Below are positions 32,754-39,927 of a stretch of DNA of 56,637 bases, piece by piece. The position numbers and the translations under genes were made by a program. This stretch comes from an uncultured Bacteroidia bacterium. GTDB lineage: Bacteria > Bacteroidota > Bacteroidia > Bacteroidales > F082. Each line of letters opens with the position of its first letter. Position 1 is the stretch's first letter. The stretch spans positions 1 through 56,637 of the forward strand of contig CADAFC010000003.1 of assembly GCA_902787095.1 (NCBI GenBank). Direction: 5' to 3'. The notes below the pieces were generated by a model, which was given only the letters and a program-made list of their open reading frames with translations, searched no databases and was not told the origin of the DNA.

Positions 32754-32949
32754 CTTCGATGCGCAAAATGACGACAAAGAACTGCAACGATTCGACTCAT
32801 ATCGCAATTACCTGATATGCAGGTCGGGAACATGTAGTTACGGTTGGCGTTACTGCGAATGGGTTGGTATCTGCCCACATTCAGACGAATCAGATTTTGA
32901 TTTTTCCATTCAAATGGCTTTGCGAAGTCGAGGGGAGAAAAACAAATGA
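32734..32949 (+). CDS. Small hypothetical protein
   Basis: 71 residues (MNTEMISFDAQNDDKELQRF) starting within the preceding gene, with a GGGG site. It contains CSYGWRYCEWVGIC, possibly metal-binding. Ends four bases into the dUTPase start. Unknown function. Confidence 0.55.
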   Translation: MNTEMISFDAQNDDKELQRFDSYRNYLICRSGTCSYGWRYCEWVGICPHSDESDFDFSIQMALRSRGEKNK

Positions 32950-33332
32950 GTAATCCTGTTGTTAGATTTATTGCTGAATACACCCCAGAATACATGACAA
33001 ATGGCGCAGCCTGTTTCGATATTCAGTCGGCTGAGGATTACACATTTCGTCCGAATGAGCTGCATGTTGTTGGCTCTGGTCTGAGATGTGAAATCCCGGA
33101 AGGATGGGCGATGCTTGTTTTCGCTCGCTCATCTCTTGGGCTGAAACGGCTTATAATCCCCAATTCAGTTGGCGTGATTGATTCCGATTATCGCGGGGAA
33201 ATCAAGGTTCCATTGCTTTATTTAGGCGATGAACCAATTTTGATACAGGCAGGGCAAAGGATTGCACAAGGCATGTTGATTAAATGCCACAGGGCCGAAT
33301 TTGAAAAAAAAAGACCGCCTCGAAGAGACTGA
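32946..33332 (+). CDS. dut: dUTPase (zero-frame part, motifs I-IV)
   Basis: 128 residues in frame. Motif I ACFDIQSAED, motif II ARSSLGLKR, motif III NSVGVIDSDYRGEIK and motif IV GQRIAQGML are all present. The enzyme removes dUTP and supplies dUMP, keeping uracil out of phage DNA. The frame stops at 33332 before motif V. That motif is intact in the +1 frame (see 33304-33372), so the functional protein is probably read across an A9 run or the run is a sequencing error. Confidence 0.9.
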   Translation: MSNPVVRFIAEYTPEYMTNGAACFDIQSAEDYTFRPNELHVVGSGLRCEIPEGWAMLVFARSSLGLKRLIIPNSVGVIDSDYRGEIKVPLLYLGDEPILIQAGQRIAQGMLIKCHRAEFEKKRPPRRD

Positions 33333-33372
33333 TCGGGGCAGTGGCGGTTTTGGATCTACAGGAGGATACTGA
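33304..33372 (+). other. A9 run and shifted-frame dUTPase C-terminus (motif V)
   Basis: Bases 33304-33312 are nine A. Changing frame by +1 (equivalently dropping one A) gives EFEKKDRLEETDRGSGGFGSTGGY-like sequence: motif V RGSGGFGSTG in perfect form, ending at a TGA (33370-33372) that overlaps the next ATG as TGATG. The overlap and the motif show this frame is meant to be translated. Confidence 0.85.
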
Positions 33373-33617
33373 TGCAACTGGGAATTGATTTCGACGGCAC
33401 GGTTACAAGGTATTATGCTTGTTATAAGTGCGATGGCGGTGATGGACGCTGTTGCGAAGTATGCGAAACGCTTGATGGCGCAAAGCAATCAATCAGTGGT
33501 CTAAAACGTCGGAAATCGATTAAATGTCACATAGACCGATTTTCGTTTTGGATCATGAAGCAAACGTTGAAGGCAGAAAGGGTGTGGGAGGAAAACAATG
33601 AGCCCGTACAAGATTAA
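33372..33617 (+). CDS. Short HAD-like protein fragment
   Basis: 81 residues starting MQLGIDFDGTVTRYYACYK. The GIDFDGTVT start is the DxDxT nucleophile motif of HAD phosphatases. The remainder is too short for a HAD core and has CxxC pairs (CYKC, CCEVC). Its ATG overlaps the shifted-frame dUTPase stop. Either a mini-HAD, a decayed gene, or a zinc protein with a chance motif. Confidence 0.6.
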   Translation: MQLGIDFDGTVTRYYACYKCDGGDGRCCEVCETLDGAKQSISGLKRRKSIKCHIDRFSFWIMKQTLKAERVWEENNEPVQD

Positions 33618-33960
33618 ATATCGTGTTTACGTCAGTGGCGCATGCGAGAAGAAAATGAGGTCGATTGTGAATAGCTACGAAAGACATGAACAAGCTGTAG
33701 GCCAGAATTTATATCTGTATTACTCTAACAGAGAAATATTTGGAAGGCAGGTGAAGCGTAGACTGTTTAAAAAGTGGCATCATCGTTATATGCGAGAAAG
33801 AGATAGAGAAATTAAACGCCTAGGGGAATATTTTGGTAGGGTTGTTTATACCTATTATTTTAAGAAGGACGGAGAAAACAAGGTGGCATTTACGTGCAGG
33901 CCTAGATGTAGATATTCACGACCTGTTACTCTTGATTATGCCAAAGCGGGGTCACGATGA
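33598..33960 (+). CDS. MSPYKIKYRV-family protein, copy 1
   Basis: 120 residues with GGGAGG ahead. The start MSPYKIKYRV is repeated by the next gene. The body is strongly basic (RREIF.., KRRLFKKWHHRYMRERDRE) and could bind nucleic acid. Stop overlaps the next start as ATGA. Function unknown. Confidence 0.7.
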   Translation: MSPYKIKYRVYVSGACEKKMRSIVNSYERHEQAVGQNLYLYYSNREIFGRQVKRRLFKKWHHRYMRERDREIKRLGEYFGRVVYTYYFKKDGENKVAFTCRPRCRYSRPVTLDYAKAGSR

Positions 33961-34196
33961 GTCCATACAAGATTAAGTACAGAGTCATCACCGCAAACAA
34001 TGTTGAGGATACCGCAGCCGACAACTTGTTTGACGATTACGAGCAGGCATTGGAAATGGCAGGTAAATACCTGTCAGAACGCGGTTGCGTGGCTATGGAC
34101 TTGCTGCTTGTCGGTCCACGTAGCGTTTCAGACAGCAGCGATGTTGTCCTGTATAAACAATCGATATTCTCTGCCACGAAAGGCGGTATGGCGTGA
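33957..34196 (+). CDS. MSPYKIKYRV-family protein, copy 2
   Basis: 79 residues; begins MSPYKIKYRVITANNVEDTA, then a helix with LFDDYEQALEMAGKYLSERG. It shares the first ten residues and leader with the preceding gene but not its basic body, suggesting a partial duplication or an N-terminal swap. Unknown function. Confidence 0.7.
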   Translation: MSPYKIKYRVITANNVEDTAADNLFDDYEQALEMAGKYLSERGCVAMDLLLVGPRSVSDSSDVVLYKQSIFSATKGGMA

Positions 34197-34197
34197 A

Positions 34198-34569
34198 ATG
34201 AAATCGATTGAACACACAGAGCAAGTGCTTCTCATGCAATGGTGGGCACTTTCACACAAGCTGTTCGGAATTCCCGAACAACTGCTTTTCGCCATTCCAA
34301 ATGGCGGTGAACGAAACATTATCGTTGCCGCCAGAATGAAAAGAGAGGGGGTCCGCGCAGGCGTCCCAGACCTATTTCTTGCGGTCCCCAGAGACGAGTG
34401 TCATGGCTTGTTCATTGAGATGAAAAAGCCAAAAGGAGGGCGTGTCTCTGACTCGCAAAAAACAATGATGAATATCCTCGATTACATGCACTATAAATGC
34501 ATTGTGTGTGCTGGGTGGGAAGCGGCTAAAAGTGCAATAATCGAATATATCAGAACGGAACAAAAATAA
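34198..34569 (+). CDS. VRR-NUC domain nuclease
   Basis: 123 residues from the ATG at 34198. The PD-(D/E)XK core is visible: PNGGERN, VRAGVPDLFLAVPRD (Asp) and GLFIEMKKPKGG (E-x-K), then SDSQKTMM. Stand-alone VRR-NUC proteins act on branched or flapped DNA in phage replication and recombination. It is last in the rightward block and ends at a terminator region. Confidence 0.88.
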   Translation: MKSIEHTEQVLLMQWWALSHKLFGIPEQLLFAIPNGGERNIIVAARMKREGVRAGVPDLFLAVPRDECHGLFIEMKKPKGGRVSDSQKTMMNILDYMHYKCIVCAGWEAAKSAIIEYIRTEQK

Positions 34570-34612
34570 AAAAAATGCCGAGACTAGAACATGGGCGCGT
34601 CGTGGTCTCGGC
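34567..34612 (-). terminator. Terminator between VRR-NUC and integrase units
   Basis: GCCGAGAC/GTCTCGGC forms an 8-bp stem with a 20-base loop. On the minus strand it is followed by a T-rich run (eight T, then A, then five T). It ends leftward transcription from the integrase and may also slow rightward transcription. Confidence 0.7.
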
Positions 34613-34766
34613 GGATTGTCGCTTCAACAGGAGTTGAGCAATACATCAAATTTCGGGCATGAACCGAAAACACAGAAGCCCCATCTTCCATTTCGCAGAG
34701 AAATCTAGGTGGGCTTCCGTTTGATGTAATACTGGTATTAGCACAAATAGCCTCAATGTCAACCAT
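34584..34766 (-). CDS. Small ORF overlapping the integrase stop
   Basis: 60 residues (MVDIEAICANTSITSNGSPP). Its ATG lies in the integrase's final codons (AATGGTTGA) and its stop falls in the following terminator stem, so the frame exactly fills the space between integrase and terminator. Ends VEATIRRDHDAPMF. An excisionase would be the obvious guess by place, but no helix-turn-helix is visible. Confidence 0.45.
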   Translation of the reverse strand: MVDIEAICANTSITSNGSPPRFLCEMEDGASVFSVHARNLMYCSTPVEATIRRDHDAPMF

Positions 34767-35787
34767 TATTTCTATTTATTTTTAACACTGCATCGTCAAT
34801 CTGATTTTGAGAAAATCTTGCATATACAGCAAGCGTTGTCGATACTGATTTGTGATCCAAGAGCTTTGATACAACCTCAATAGGCAGACCGGATCTTATT
34901 GCTTTGGATGCGAACGTGTGACGCAAACTGTGAACAGATAGACGCTCGCCGGTTTCGTCTGGATCAAACATCCTTTCCATTAGCTTTTTCAGTTTGCGAT
35001 ACAGGACGGATGTAGGCTGATGCCAAAGTTTCCCGTCAGCCGTCACTTCTCGCCATAAAGACAATGTCTCTTCATCTGTTATCGGTATTAGGTAATCATA
35101 CGTCTTTTTGGATTTGACGTTATATAGCCGCAAATGATTGTCGTTGGTCATGTCAGATGCTTTGAGTTCGCAAATGGTAGACACTCTTGCTCCAGTGTGG
35201 ATTAGCAGCAGGGCAAACAGCAGATATTCCTTATTCTTCCTACGTTTAATTCTGGCCAACAGTGCGGCAATTTCCTCGTCTGTTGCGGTCCGTTTTCTCG
35301 GTTCAATGTTTGCCTTTATTTTCACATCAATGGCGGGGTTTTTGATTTCCGGAACTTTCTGGTTCAGCCATGTGAAGAACGAGTTTATCTGTCCGATTTT
35401 GTGCTTGATTGTCGAAATCTTAAGTCCGGATGTTAAGATCGATTTCACCTGTTCGCGGTTCATTGCGTTACTCAGTCCGAAACCACGCAGATTGATTCGC
35501 AGGGCAGAGATCGAATTTTTGGCAAGCTGCCGCACGATGATATACTCCTCAACCCAGGATTGAAACGTCTTGCGGATTTCACGTTTGATGAGTGTGTCCC
35601 TTGCCTCATTCACTTTTGCGTAAAAATCCTCAATGGAATCGTTGTCCGAAATTTTGACGGTTATGTTTTTGATTTTCCCCGTAGAATCTGGAGCTGATAG
35701 TATCCATCGGTGTCCGAATTTTGTGGCCTTTTTGACCAGTCCTTTGACGTGCGGAAATTTGACCGCACAGGTCTTTTTGTTCTTCAT
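34759..35787 (-). CDS. int: Tyrosine recombinase (integrase)
   Basis: About 342 residues from the ATG at 35787 (GGAGG upstream). An N-terminal arm-binding region is followed by a SAM-like core-binding domain (SWVEEYIIVRQLAKNSI). The catalytic residues are Arg in HTGARVSTICEL, HSLRHTFAS (His-x-x-Arg), LDHKSVSTT (His) and YARF (Tyr nucleophile). It would integrate the phage at an attB. No attP core could be identified by eye. Confidence 0.93.
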   Translation of the reverse strand: MKNKKTCAVKFPHVKGLVKKATKFGHRWILSAPDSTGKIKNITVKISDNDSIEDFYAKVNEARDTLIKREIRKTFQSWVEEYIIVRQLAKNSISALRINLRGFGLSNAMNREQVKSILTSGLKISTIKHKIGQINSFFTWLNQKVPEIKNPAIDVKIKANIEPRKRTATDEEIAALLARIKRRKNKEYLLFALLLIHTGARVSTICELKASDMTNDNHLRLYNVKSKKTYDYLIPITDEETLSLWREVTADGKLWHQPTSVLYRKLKKLMERMFDPDETGERLSVHSLRHTFASKAIRSGLPIEVVSKLLDHKSVSTTLAVYARFSQNQIDDAVLKINRNNG

Positions 35788-36021
35788 GCATTGCCTCCTG
35801 TCCAACAACTGCGCCGCCCAAAGCGCAATCGCCTGTTACAGCAAGACGGCGAAAAAATCAAAAAATCGAGACTGGTCTATTCTCTCCGGAATTGTCCTTA
35901 TTTCAGGATTAGTAGTCAGTAAGCTATAAAGAACGCGCGCGCGTAAAATGTGTCTTCGGACAAATCGGACAAAAAAAAAGGCGTGTGCAAAACCGACACA
36001 CGCCCAACCAAAACATCGTTG
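35788..36021. other. Region upstream of the integrase
   Basis: No gene is supported here. It holds the integrase ribosome site, an alternating CGCGCGCG run near 35934-35942 and the early-operon terminator. It is a plausible location for attP or the integrase promoter, but no convincing signal was found. Confidence 0.5.
35971..36004 (-). terminator. Terminator of the leftward early operon
   Basis: GGCGTGTG/CACACGCC (8 bp, nine-base loop) is followed on the minus strand by nine T. It closes the early operon just after the last gene (36022) and separates it from the integrase. Confidence 0.92.
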
Positions 36022-36357
36022 TTAATCAAAATCACGTCCATTCATCTCGAAACTTGAAGCGTTCAGCTTTTCCCGCGTCTCTGAATCGCATAAATCGAAC
36101 GCATCGTCGCCGTCAGGTTCATCATCTGTGATTCCAGAAATCGCCTCAACATAAGCGAAAGCCTGTTCCGTTTTCCTGCGCTGGTAAAAGTGGCATTTCA
36201 TTTCATCGCACTGCGCATCAAAACATCGTTTTGCTTCTGCAATCGCATCGTCCAAATTCGCGAACATTTCGCTGACACTTGAATCGTGTGGACGCTCGGT
36301 TCCGTTTTGGTTGAACTGTTTGATCCCGTAGCAAACTCTAAATAATATTTCATTCAT
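36022..36357 (-). CDS. Hypothetical early protein
   Basis: About 111 residues from the ATG at 36357 (MNEILFRVCYGIKQFNQNGT) with GGGAGGAG upstream. The C-terminus is acidic (ISGITDDEPDGDDAFDLC). No known family. Last gene of the early operon, followed by its terminator. Confidence 0.68.
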   Translation of the reverse strand: MNEILFRVCYGIKQFNQNGTERPHDSSVSEMFANLDDAIAEAKRCFDAQCDEMKCHFYQRRKTEQAFAYVEAISGITDDEPDGDDAFDLCDSETREKLNASSFEMNGRDFD

Positions 36358-36416
36358 TGTCGTTCTCCTCCCGTCAACTTCTTTGCAGCTCATGCTTAAT
36401 CCTCCTGTTCAAGTTC

Positions 36417-36683
36417 TTAGCCCTTCGCGCTGTCAAAGTTCATTTCTGCTTTCAAGTCGATGAATGCATTTTGGAACTCTTTTTTGACTTCCTTTCGCAT
36501 GCTTTCGATGTAGTTTGCGTAATTGTTGAACTTGCGCGCCGTTTCACGATCAAGAATTTGCGTGATGTATATCAAGATCGCCTTTTCAAGATCATCAACA
36601 AGCCGAAATATTCTATTCGTCATAAGAACGCGCTCAACCATCAGATCGGCTTCTGTCTCTGTTATTTGTTTTGTCTCGTCCAT
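36417..36683 (-). CDS. Hypothetical helical early protein
   Basis: 88 residues, GGAGG site upstream. Nearly all helical with strong charge (MDETKQITETEADLMVERVL, MRKEVKKEFQNAF). Predicted coiled coil. Unknown function. Confidence 0.68.
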   Translation of the reverse strand: MDETKQITETEADLMVERVLMTNRIFRLVDDLEKAILIYITQILDRETARKFNNYANYIESMRKEVKKEFQNAFIDLKAEMNFDSAKG

Positions 36684-36685
36684 GC

Positions 36686-36874
36686 CTAATCCTCCAATTC
36701 CTCCCTTAATCGCGATGCGATTCGTGTTATGTTTGAGACAACGTTATCCCAACAATAAAACGATCCGTATCCCGCTTGTGTCGCGTTGAACCTGCCGAGC
36801 TTGTCCTGTAGTTCAGCACTAAGTCTTATTATGTCGTCGATTAACCTCGTTTGCTTCTCACGAATTTCATTCAT
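36686..36874 (-). CDS. Small hypothetical early protein
   Basis: 62 residues starting MNEIREKQTRLIDDIIRLSA with AAGGAG upstream. Helical. It overlaps the preceding gene by eight bases and is spaced two bases from the next. Unknown. Confidence 0.63.
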   Translation of the reverse strand: MNEIREKQTRLIDDIIRLSAELQDKLGRFNATQAGYGSFYCWDNVVSNITRIASRLREELED

Positions 36875-37280
36875 TATTGTTCTCCTTTACGATCTGCGTG
36901 AAAAAACCTGCACGTTCTTGCATGCGTGAATACCACATGGCTAATTGATTCGCATTTGTGCCAGTGAATCTTTGGCGTAATAGTTGGGATTCTGTGCTTC
37001 TTTGCTCATCTTTATAAACCCTGACGATGTATTGTGGAAGCCCCTCATAGAATATGTCGTCGCATTCAAGGTCGATGAAGTAATTTAAATGATAGTTATC
37101 AACATTTCTGCCGCATTGCTTCTCAGCCTCAACAAATAGGCGAACCCGCTCCCAAACGAGCTTCTTTTTATATTCATTCGCGTGCTGCCATTTGTGTGCC
37201 GCATGACCACGCAGAATACAGCTTAAATCGCATAGTCGAACGTTCTCAATGAGAATGGTTATGGTTTCTGTGTCCATCAT
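36867..37280 (-). CDS. Hypothetical early protein
   Basis: 137 residues (MMDTETITILIENVRLCDLS). Mixed alpha/beta with QLAMWYSRMQERAGFFTQIV near the end. No recognised domain. GGAG site upstream. Confidence 0.66.
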   Translation of the reverse strand: MMDTETITILIENVRLCDLSCILRGHAAHKWQHANEYKKKLVWERVRLFVEAEKQCGRNVDNYHLNYFIDLECDDIFYEGLPQYIVRVYKDEQRSTESQLLRQRFTGTNANQLAMWYSRMQERAGFFTQIVKENNNE

Positions 37281-37283
37281 TGC

Positions 37284-37640
37284 TCAATTCTCCTTTTGTG
37301 CTTTGGTTCCGGCCAGCTCGCCTTCTTCGAGAAGCTCGTCAATCCTTTGTTTCACACGAGCCATTTGTTCCTTATTACAACCCATCAGTCTGAACTTTCG
37401 TTCCCAATGTGCCCTTGTTTTTCTGTCGTCGTTGTCATACTTGAACTCGTCAATAATATTGTCGAAACAGTATCCTCCATTGTTTTTGGTTAATTCAAAA
37501 TATCTCATGGCGATGTTTAGGGCTGCATCTGTAATTATTTCTCTAAGCAGCATTTGCTCTGTCATATTTGATTCATAAAAGCTGTCTGATATGGTTGAGT
37601 ATCCACACCAGTTGCCGTTTGGTTGCTTTGAAAACTTCAT
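37284..37640 (-). CDS. Hypothetical early protein
   Basis: 118 residues (MKFSKQPNGNWCGYSTISDS) with GAGGG upstream. Helical, with a basic mid-section (DDRKTRAHWERKFRLMG). It overlaps the neighbouring gene by four bases. Unknown. Confidence 0.66.
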   Translation of the reverse strand: MKFSKQPNGNWCGYSTISDSFYESNMTEQMLLREIITDAALNIAMRYFELTKNNGGYCFDNIIDEFKYDNDDRKTRAHWERKFRLMGCNKEQMARVKQRIDELLEEGELAGTKAQKEN

Positions 37641-37990
37641 TGTTTGCCCTCCATGTTTAGATTTTCCAAGTCGTGTTTGAGATCGATGTTCATTTTGACG
37701 GCATATAACGCTAACGCACCGGCCAGACTACAAACGGCGTCTCTGACGAGATTTGTATATTCGCAATCTGGTTTGCCGGGTAATTGAAAGTCACGGTCAA
37801 TCATCTTGCACATGAGGTATAATGCCCGGATGGATGAACCATTTTTGTTTTGCGAAAAGATTTCGCTAATCGCCTCAAGTTCTTTTTCATGCTGTTGCTG
37901 CATGTCAATTAGTTTCCAGAATTCTTCTTTCATATATGAACACTTGCTTAGCCTTTGTTGGTGTTGTTCCCAGAATTCTTTACTTGTCAT
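37637..37990 (-). CDS. Hypothetical early protein
   Basis: About 117 residues. I chose the ATG at 37990 (MTSKEFWEQHQQRLSKCSYM) because AGGAG is well spaced; a TTG two codons earlier is possible. A helical N-terminal half is followed by a segment with VCSLAGALALYAVKMN, weakly hydrophobic. Unknown. Confidence 0.65.
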   Translation of the reverse strand: MTSKEFWEQHQQRLSKCSYMKEEFWKLIDMQQQHEKELEAISEIFSQNKNGSSIRALYLMCKMIDRDFQLPGKPDCEYTNLVRDAVCSLAGALALYAVKMNIDLKHDLENLNMEGKQ

Positions 37991-37992
37991 AT

Positions 37993-38265
37993 TCAAATCT
38001 CCTGTAAATATTCTTCTATCTGATCATCAGGTATCCAATCGTAATCCCAATCAATTTTGCATGTGTATGCGTCCGGCGTTCCGAAATCCGGATCGTTGTC
38101 ATGCACATCCTGTTCAGACTTTCTCGCCCAATCCCATCCTGCGGCGTAATCCACGAACCGTTTACTGCTTCGCATGTCTTTGTTCTCATCGTCACCGATA
38201 AAACACGCCACTGTAAACGTAAACACCTTGATGTTCCCGTTTCCGTCAATTTCCATGCTGCCCAT
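37993..38265 (-). CDS. Small acidic hypothetical protein
   Basis: 90 residues (MGSMEIDGNGNIKVFTFTVA), AGGAGG upstream. Acidic and Trp-rich C-terminus (KIDWDYDWIPDDQIEEYL). Small acidic early proteins are sometimes DNA mimics, but nothing specific supports that here. Confidence 0.65.
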   Translation of the reverse strand: MGSMEIDGNGNIKVFTFTVACFIGDDENKDMRSSKRFVDYAAGWDWARKSEQDVHDNDPDFGTPDAYTCKIDWDYDWIPDDQIEEYLQEI

Positions 38266-38294
38266 GTTATCCTCCTGTTGCTGAATGACTTATT

Positions 38295-38531
38295 TCAATC
38301 TGAAAGTTTTGTTGATTTGCCTTCAGGACTGTTAAGATTCCCATACGCTTTCATCAGTTTGCCAATATGATCACTCAAAGAAGAACGAATGATCTCTGCG
38401 ATTGATGTGTTGTTTTTGTATGCCTCTTCTCTTAGATATGCATACTCATCTTTTGGAATGAGAAATGCGACCCTTACCATGTCGTCCATCTTTGTGTTTT
38501 TTAATTCACCAACACTTCGATACTTTGCCAT
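38295..38531 (-). CDS. Ribbon-helix-helix DNA-binding protein
   Basis: 78 residues. MDDMVRVAFLIPKDEYAYLR gives the beta-strand and first helix and NNTSIAEIIRSSLSDHI the second helix of a CopG/Arc-type fold. It is the clearest transcription-factor-like gene seen. A nearby inverted repeat (38546-38570) may be its operator. It follows the helicase gene in the early operon. Confidence 0.7.
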   Translation of the reverse strand: MAKYRSVGELKNTKMDDMVRVAFLIPKDEYAYLREEAYKNNTSIAEIIRSSLSDHIGKLMKAYGNLNSPEGKSTKLSD

Positions 38532-38545
38532 TTTTTCCTCCTGTG

Positions 38546-38570
38546 CGTTAGCAGCGCTTATGCGCTAATG
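38546..38570. promoter_or_regulatory. Inverted repeat upstream of the RHH gene
   Basis: TTAGC (38548) and GCTAA (38564) flank inner AGCGC and GCGCT arms, giving a nested palindrome in the 70-base gap between helicase and RHH genes. It could be an operator for the RHH protein or an mRNA hairpin; no T-run follows. Confidence 0.45.
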
Positions 38571-38601
38571 CCCTTTTACGCAAAACACGCGCCTGTGTAA
38601 A

Positions 38602-39927
38602 TCAAAAACAACTGTCACTGTGTTCCGCATTTGAAAACAGCGTATACTCACCTTGCCAGTGCAGTTTAACAACGCCTGTCGGTCCGTTCCTGTGCTTTGC
38701 AATTATCACCTCGGCTTCGTGCGTTGGCTCGGCGTTTGGTTGATAATAATCCTCCCTGTGAATAAACATAACGACGTCTGCATCTTGCTCCATGCTTCCT
38801 GATTCGCGCAAATCAGACAGCACCGGCCTTTTCTCCGCACGAGTTTCGACTGATCTGTTTAATTGAGCCATCGCAATAACAGGAATATGCAATTCTTTTG
38901 CGATTCCTTTTAATCCTCGTGATATTGTCGCGATTTCCTGCTCTCTGTTCTGAACCCTTTTGTTTCCGCTCGTCATTAGCTGCAAATAGTCGACGATCAA
39001 CGCCTTAATTCCATATTGGACTGACATCCTGCGAGCCCTATCCCTTAGCACAGAAATATCAATCGCTGGCGTTTCATCTATGTAAATTTTAGCGTCATGT
39101 AGACGTTCTGTTTCTTTTATGTATCTATCCCACTCGGCCTCAGATAATTTCTTCTGCCTTATCGCGCTTCCATTTACATTTGCTCTCGCACTTATCACCC
39201 TGTTTGTCAGTTCATCCGCAGTCATTTCCAAAGAAAAGAATGCGACAGGTATTTTCGCGTCTATGGCCATATTAGCCATTATGTTTAAACCTAATGCAGT
39301 TTTACCCATTGCGGGACGTGCTGCGATAATCGTTAGCGCCCCCTGCTTAAAACCTGTTAGTTTTGCATCCAGATCGATGAATCCAGATTTTATTACATCA
39401 TAAGACGTGTCATCTATCATCTGGTTACAAACGTTTTCTATAGATGTACAAAATGGTATCCACGGAGTTACCGCCGTTGATTCGCTCAACGACAACAGCT
39501 CGGAACTCAGTGACGAAATGACTGAATCTATATCTGTTATATTCTGATTGGATATGGATTTAATCGAATCGCTAAACGACAATAGTTTTCTTCTAACGGA
39601 GTCGTCTCTCACCAATTTCGCATCAAACTCTATAGAGTCAGCCGTCGGACAAATATGAGAGCATTCAATCAGATATGAGATTCCGCCTTCGTTATTAAAC
39701 GGTTGACTGTTTGAAAGATTAACAGCTAAAGACGCAAGATTTATTTGCGAGTTATTGTTGTTTAGCTCGCACATGGCCTTAAATATCTCTTGATTTACGG
39801 AAGAATAAAAATCATCAGGAGATAAAATTTCTCGCGCTATACCGAGAACAGTCTCATCTATGAGTACCGCTCCTATTACAGACTTTTCTGCGGTAAACGC
39901 CCTGTTCGGTTGGTTAGTTTGTATCAT
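38602..39927 (-). CDS. dnaB: Replicative DNA helicase (DnaB-like)
   Basis: 441 residues. An N-terminal DnaB domain (FTAEKSVIGAVLIDETVLG) is followed by the RecA-like core: Walker A ARPAMGKTALGLN near residue 205, IDYLQLMTSG as Walker B, and SGSMEQDADVVMFIHRED. It unwinds the phage origin as a hexamer. The loader and initiator are encoded upstream in the same operon. Confidence 0.95.
   Translation of the reverse strand: MIQTNQPNRAFTAEKSVIGAVLIDETVLGIAREILSPDDFYSSVNQEIFKAMCELNNNNSQINLASLAVNLSNSQPFNNEGGISYLIECSHICPTADSIEFDAKLVRDDSVRRKLLSFSDSIKSISNQNITDIDSVISSLSSELLSLSESTAVTPWIPFCTSIENVCNQMIDDTSYDVIKSGFIDLDAKLTGFKQGALTIIAARPAMGKTALGLNIMANMAIDAKIPVAFFSLEMTADELTNRVISARANVNGSAIRQKKLSEAEWDRYIKETERLHDAKIYIDETPAIDISVLRDRARRMSVQYGIKALIVDYLQLMTSGNKRVQNREQEIATISRGLKGIAKELHIPVIAMAQLNRSVETRAEKRPVLSDLRESGSMEQDADVVMFIHREDYYQPNAEPTHEAEVIIAKHRNGPTGVVKLHWQGEYTLFSNAEHSDSCF

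Noticed and set aside
33304-33312. Simple pseudogene call for dUTPase
   Set aside because: All five motifs are intact apart from a one-base shift and the shifted stop overlaps the next start, so decay is less likely than slippage or a read error.
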